A DNA stretch of 9,338 nucleotides from Deltaproteobacteria bacterium (lineage in GTDB: Bacteria; Myxococcota; Polyangia; Polyangiales; B10-G4), in the NCBI GenBank assembly GCA_019312705.1, contig JAFDCW010000099.1, positions 1 through 9,338 on the forward strand, read 5' to 3'. Positions 7,646-9,338 of this stretch are shown here, piece after piece. Below the pieces are notes generated by a model that saw only the letters and a program-made list of their open reading frames with translations, ran no database searches and had not been told where the DNA came from. Each line of letters opens with the position of its first letter. Position 1 is the first letter of the stretch. The position numbers and the translations under genes are program-made.

Positions 7646-8753
7646 ATGAGCACTCCCCTTTCCCGCAGTCTCGCTTTCTCTCTCCTTCCGGCCCTCGGAC
7701 TGGCGCTGATTCACACGCTACCGCGGTCCGCATCGGCCCAGGAGATCGTTCTGGCGACACCGGAGACCGCCGTCGACTCGGTCCAGGACAACCCCCTCGG
7801 GGGCACCGCCGAGACGGTCATCGACACCCCCTTCATCAGCCTCCAGGGCAGCCGTGAGTGGCGAGCTTTTGCGGAGTACGACGTCACGGCGGCGGCCGGC
7901 GCGGTGGTGGACCGGGCGGTGTTCGACGGTGCAATTGCGGTCAACAACGCCCTCGACACCGGGACTCGGACGATCGAGCTTTCGATCTACAGCGCGGACG
8001 GAGCGGTGGCCCTCGACGACTTCAACAGGCCCACGGTCGTGCTCGGCAGCGTCTCCTACGCCCCGCCATCGGACACCCGGGTGACGTTCAGCTACGACGT
8101 GCGCGCCGAAGTCGCCGCCCTACTCGCGGCCGGGGCGACGCACGTCGGCTTTCGGGCTCGCTCGACCGTCGTCGATGCGCCGAACGTGCTCACCGGCCTC
8201 AGCTTCACCGTGGCCACCAACTGCGGCAACGGCGTCACGGACGCGCCCGAAGAATGCGACGATGGCGGGGCGAACTCGGACACCGCCGCCGACGCCTGCC
8301 GCACCGACTGCGTGAGCGCCCACTGCGGCGATGGAGTGGTCGACATGATGGAGACCTGCGACGAGGGGGATGCGAACGGCCCCGCCGGCACTTGCAGCGC
8401 CACCTGTGCTCCTCCCGCATCGGCGGACAGCGGCACCGCCGACGGTGGGACGATGGACGGCGGTACGACTGCCGACAGCGGCGCGAGCACCGACAGCGGC
8501 GCGAGCACCGACAGCGGCGCGAGCACCGACAGCGGCGCGAGCACCGACAGCGGCGCGAGCACCGACAGCGGCACCGCGGACTCAGCCGCTGGCGACGCCG
8601 GGACCCCGCCCGCCGACACCTCGGTCCCCGGCCCCCGGGACCCCGCCGGCGACAGCGGCTGCGCGTGCAGGGTGACACCTACCGGCAGCGGCAATGCGAC
8701 GTCGCTCTTCCTGGTCGCCCTGGCCCTTATCGGCACCCTCCGGCGACGACGGC

Positions 8754-8770
<17 letters not shown>
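7646..8770 (+). CDS. Exported surface protein with DUF4215-type Cys-rich repeats and MYXO-CTERM anchor
   Basis: A 374-residue exported protein of unknown function. Residues 1-31 are a signal peptide (hydrophobic Leu/Ala core, SASA before Gln32). Residues about 32-190 form a beta-rich region with alternating Val/Phe/Thr strands, loosely like bacterial DNRLRE-type surface domains. Residues 193-254 contain two Cys-rich units beginning CGNG and CGDG, with EECDDG and ETCDEG, the hallmark of DUF4215 / Myxococcus cysteine-rich repeats. A low-complexity Ser/Thr/Asp/Gly/Pro stalk follows (about 258-335), including five DSGAST units at 277-306. The tail has DSGCAC (336-341), a hydrophobic helix (about 351-365) and RRRR (366-369), the tripartite MYXO-CTERM signal. 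Proteins with this tail are thought to be processed by a myxosortase (CPBP-type intramembrane protease) and displayed on the cell surface. No myxosortase lies in the window. It follows mfd by 39 bp with its own ribosome site, and its 3' end overlaps the opposing regulator gene. Confidence 0.9.
8474..8563 (+). repeat. Five perfect 18-bp tandem repeats encoding DSGAST
   Basis: The unit GACAGCGGCGCGAGCACC is repeated five times without mismatch (starts 8474, 8492, 8510, 8528, 8546). A further partial match of 9 bases follows (8564-8572). Because the unit is a multiple of three, copy-number change would lengthen or shorten the surface stalk without a frameshift. Confidence 0.97.

Positions 8771-9338
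<568 letters not shown>

Noticed and set aside
8474..8563. CRISPR-like repeat array
   Set aside because: The units are contiguous with no spacers, in frame inside a coding sequence.
8092..8736. Antisense frame with VLAPLS repeats
   Set aside because: The repeat is just the reverse complement of the DSGAST-coding units; no independent coding evidence.

Overview
The window comes from a high-GC bacterium, most likely a member of the Myxococcota (deltaproteobacterial lineage, Polyangia/Sandaracinus-like). The evidence is a C-terminal MYXO-CTERM sorting signal, a Cys-rich DUF4215-type repeat of the sort common in myxobacterial surface proteins, a Fis-type sigma-54 activator, and strongly GC-biased third codon positions that leave long open antisense shadow frames. 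No rRNA, tRNA, CRISPR array, insertion sequence, phage gene or attachment site was seen.

Layout. Region 1 (1-3745, + strand) is a two-gene unit. It holds a large alpha/beta hydrolase (cut at its 5' end by the window edge) carrying Asp-rich calcium-loop-like repeats, and an outer-membrane beta-barrel candidate whose GTG start lies inside the 3' end of the hydrolase gene (20-bp overlap). Region 2 (3746-3949) is a 204-bp gap with no convincing promoter or terminator and a short direct repeat. Region 3 (3950-7606, + strand) is a complete mfd gene for the transcription-repair coupling factor; its ATG directly follows an in-frame TAA and has no Shine-Dalgarno sequence. Region 4 (7646-8770, + strand), 39 bp after mfd, encodes an exported protein made of a beta-rich N-terminal region, two Cys-rich repeats, a Ser/Asp/Thr/Gly-rich stalk with five perfect 18-bp repeats, and a MYXO-CTERM anchor. 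Region 5 (8754-9338, - strand) is the 3' part of a sigma-54-dependent activator gene running off the right edge; it overlaps the preceding gene tail to tail by 17 bp.

How the genes relate. The hydrolase and the barrel are probably co-translated envelope proteins; a link between extracellular hydrolysis and outer-membrane passage is only an inference. mfd is a housekeeping DNA-repair gene, and the surface protein behind it may be read from the same transcript. The convergent activator is independently oriented, and its target is not visible. I see no clearly novel multi-gene system. The most interesting local features are the calcium-loop insertion before the hydrolase nucleophile, the overlapping hydrolase/barrel pair, the apparently leader-poor mfd start, and the perfect 18-bp coding repeat.
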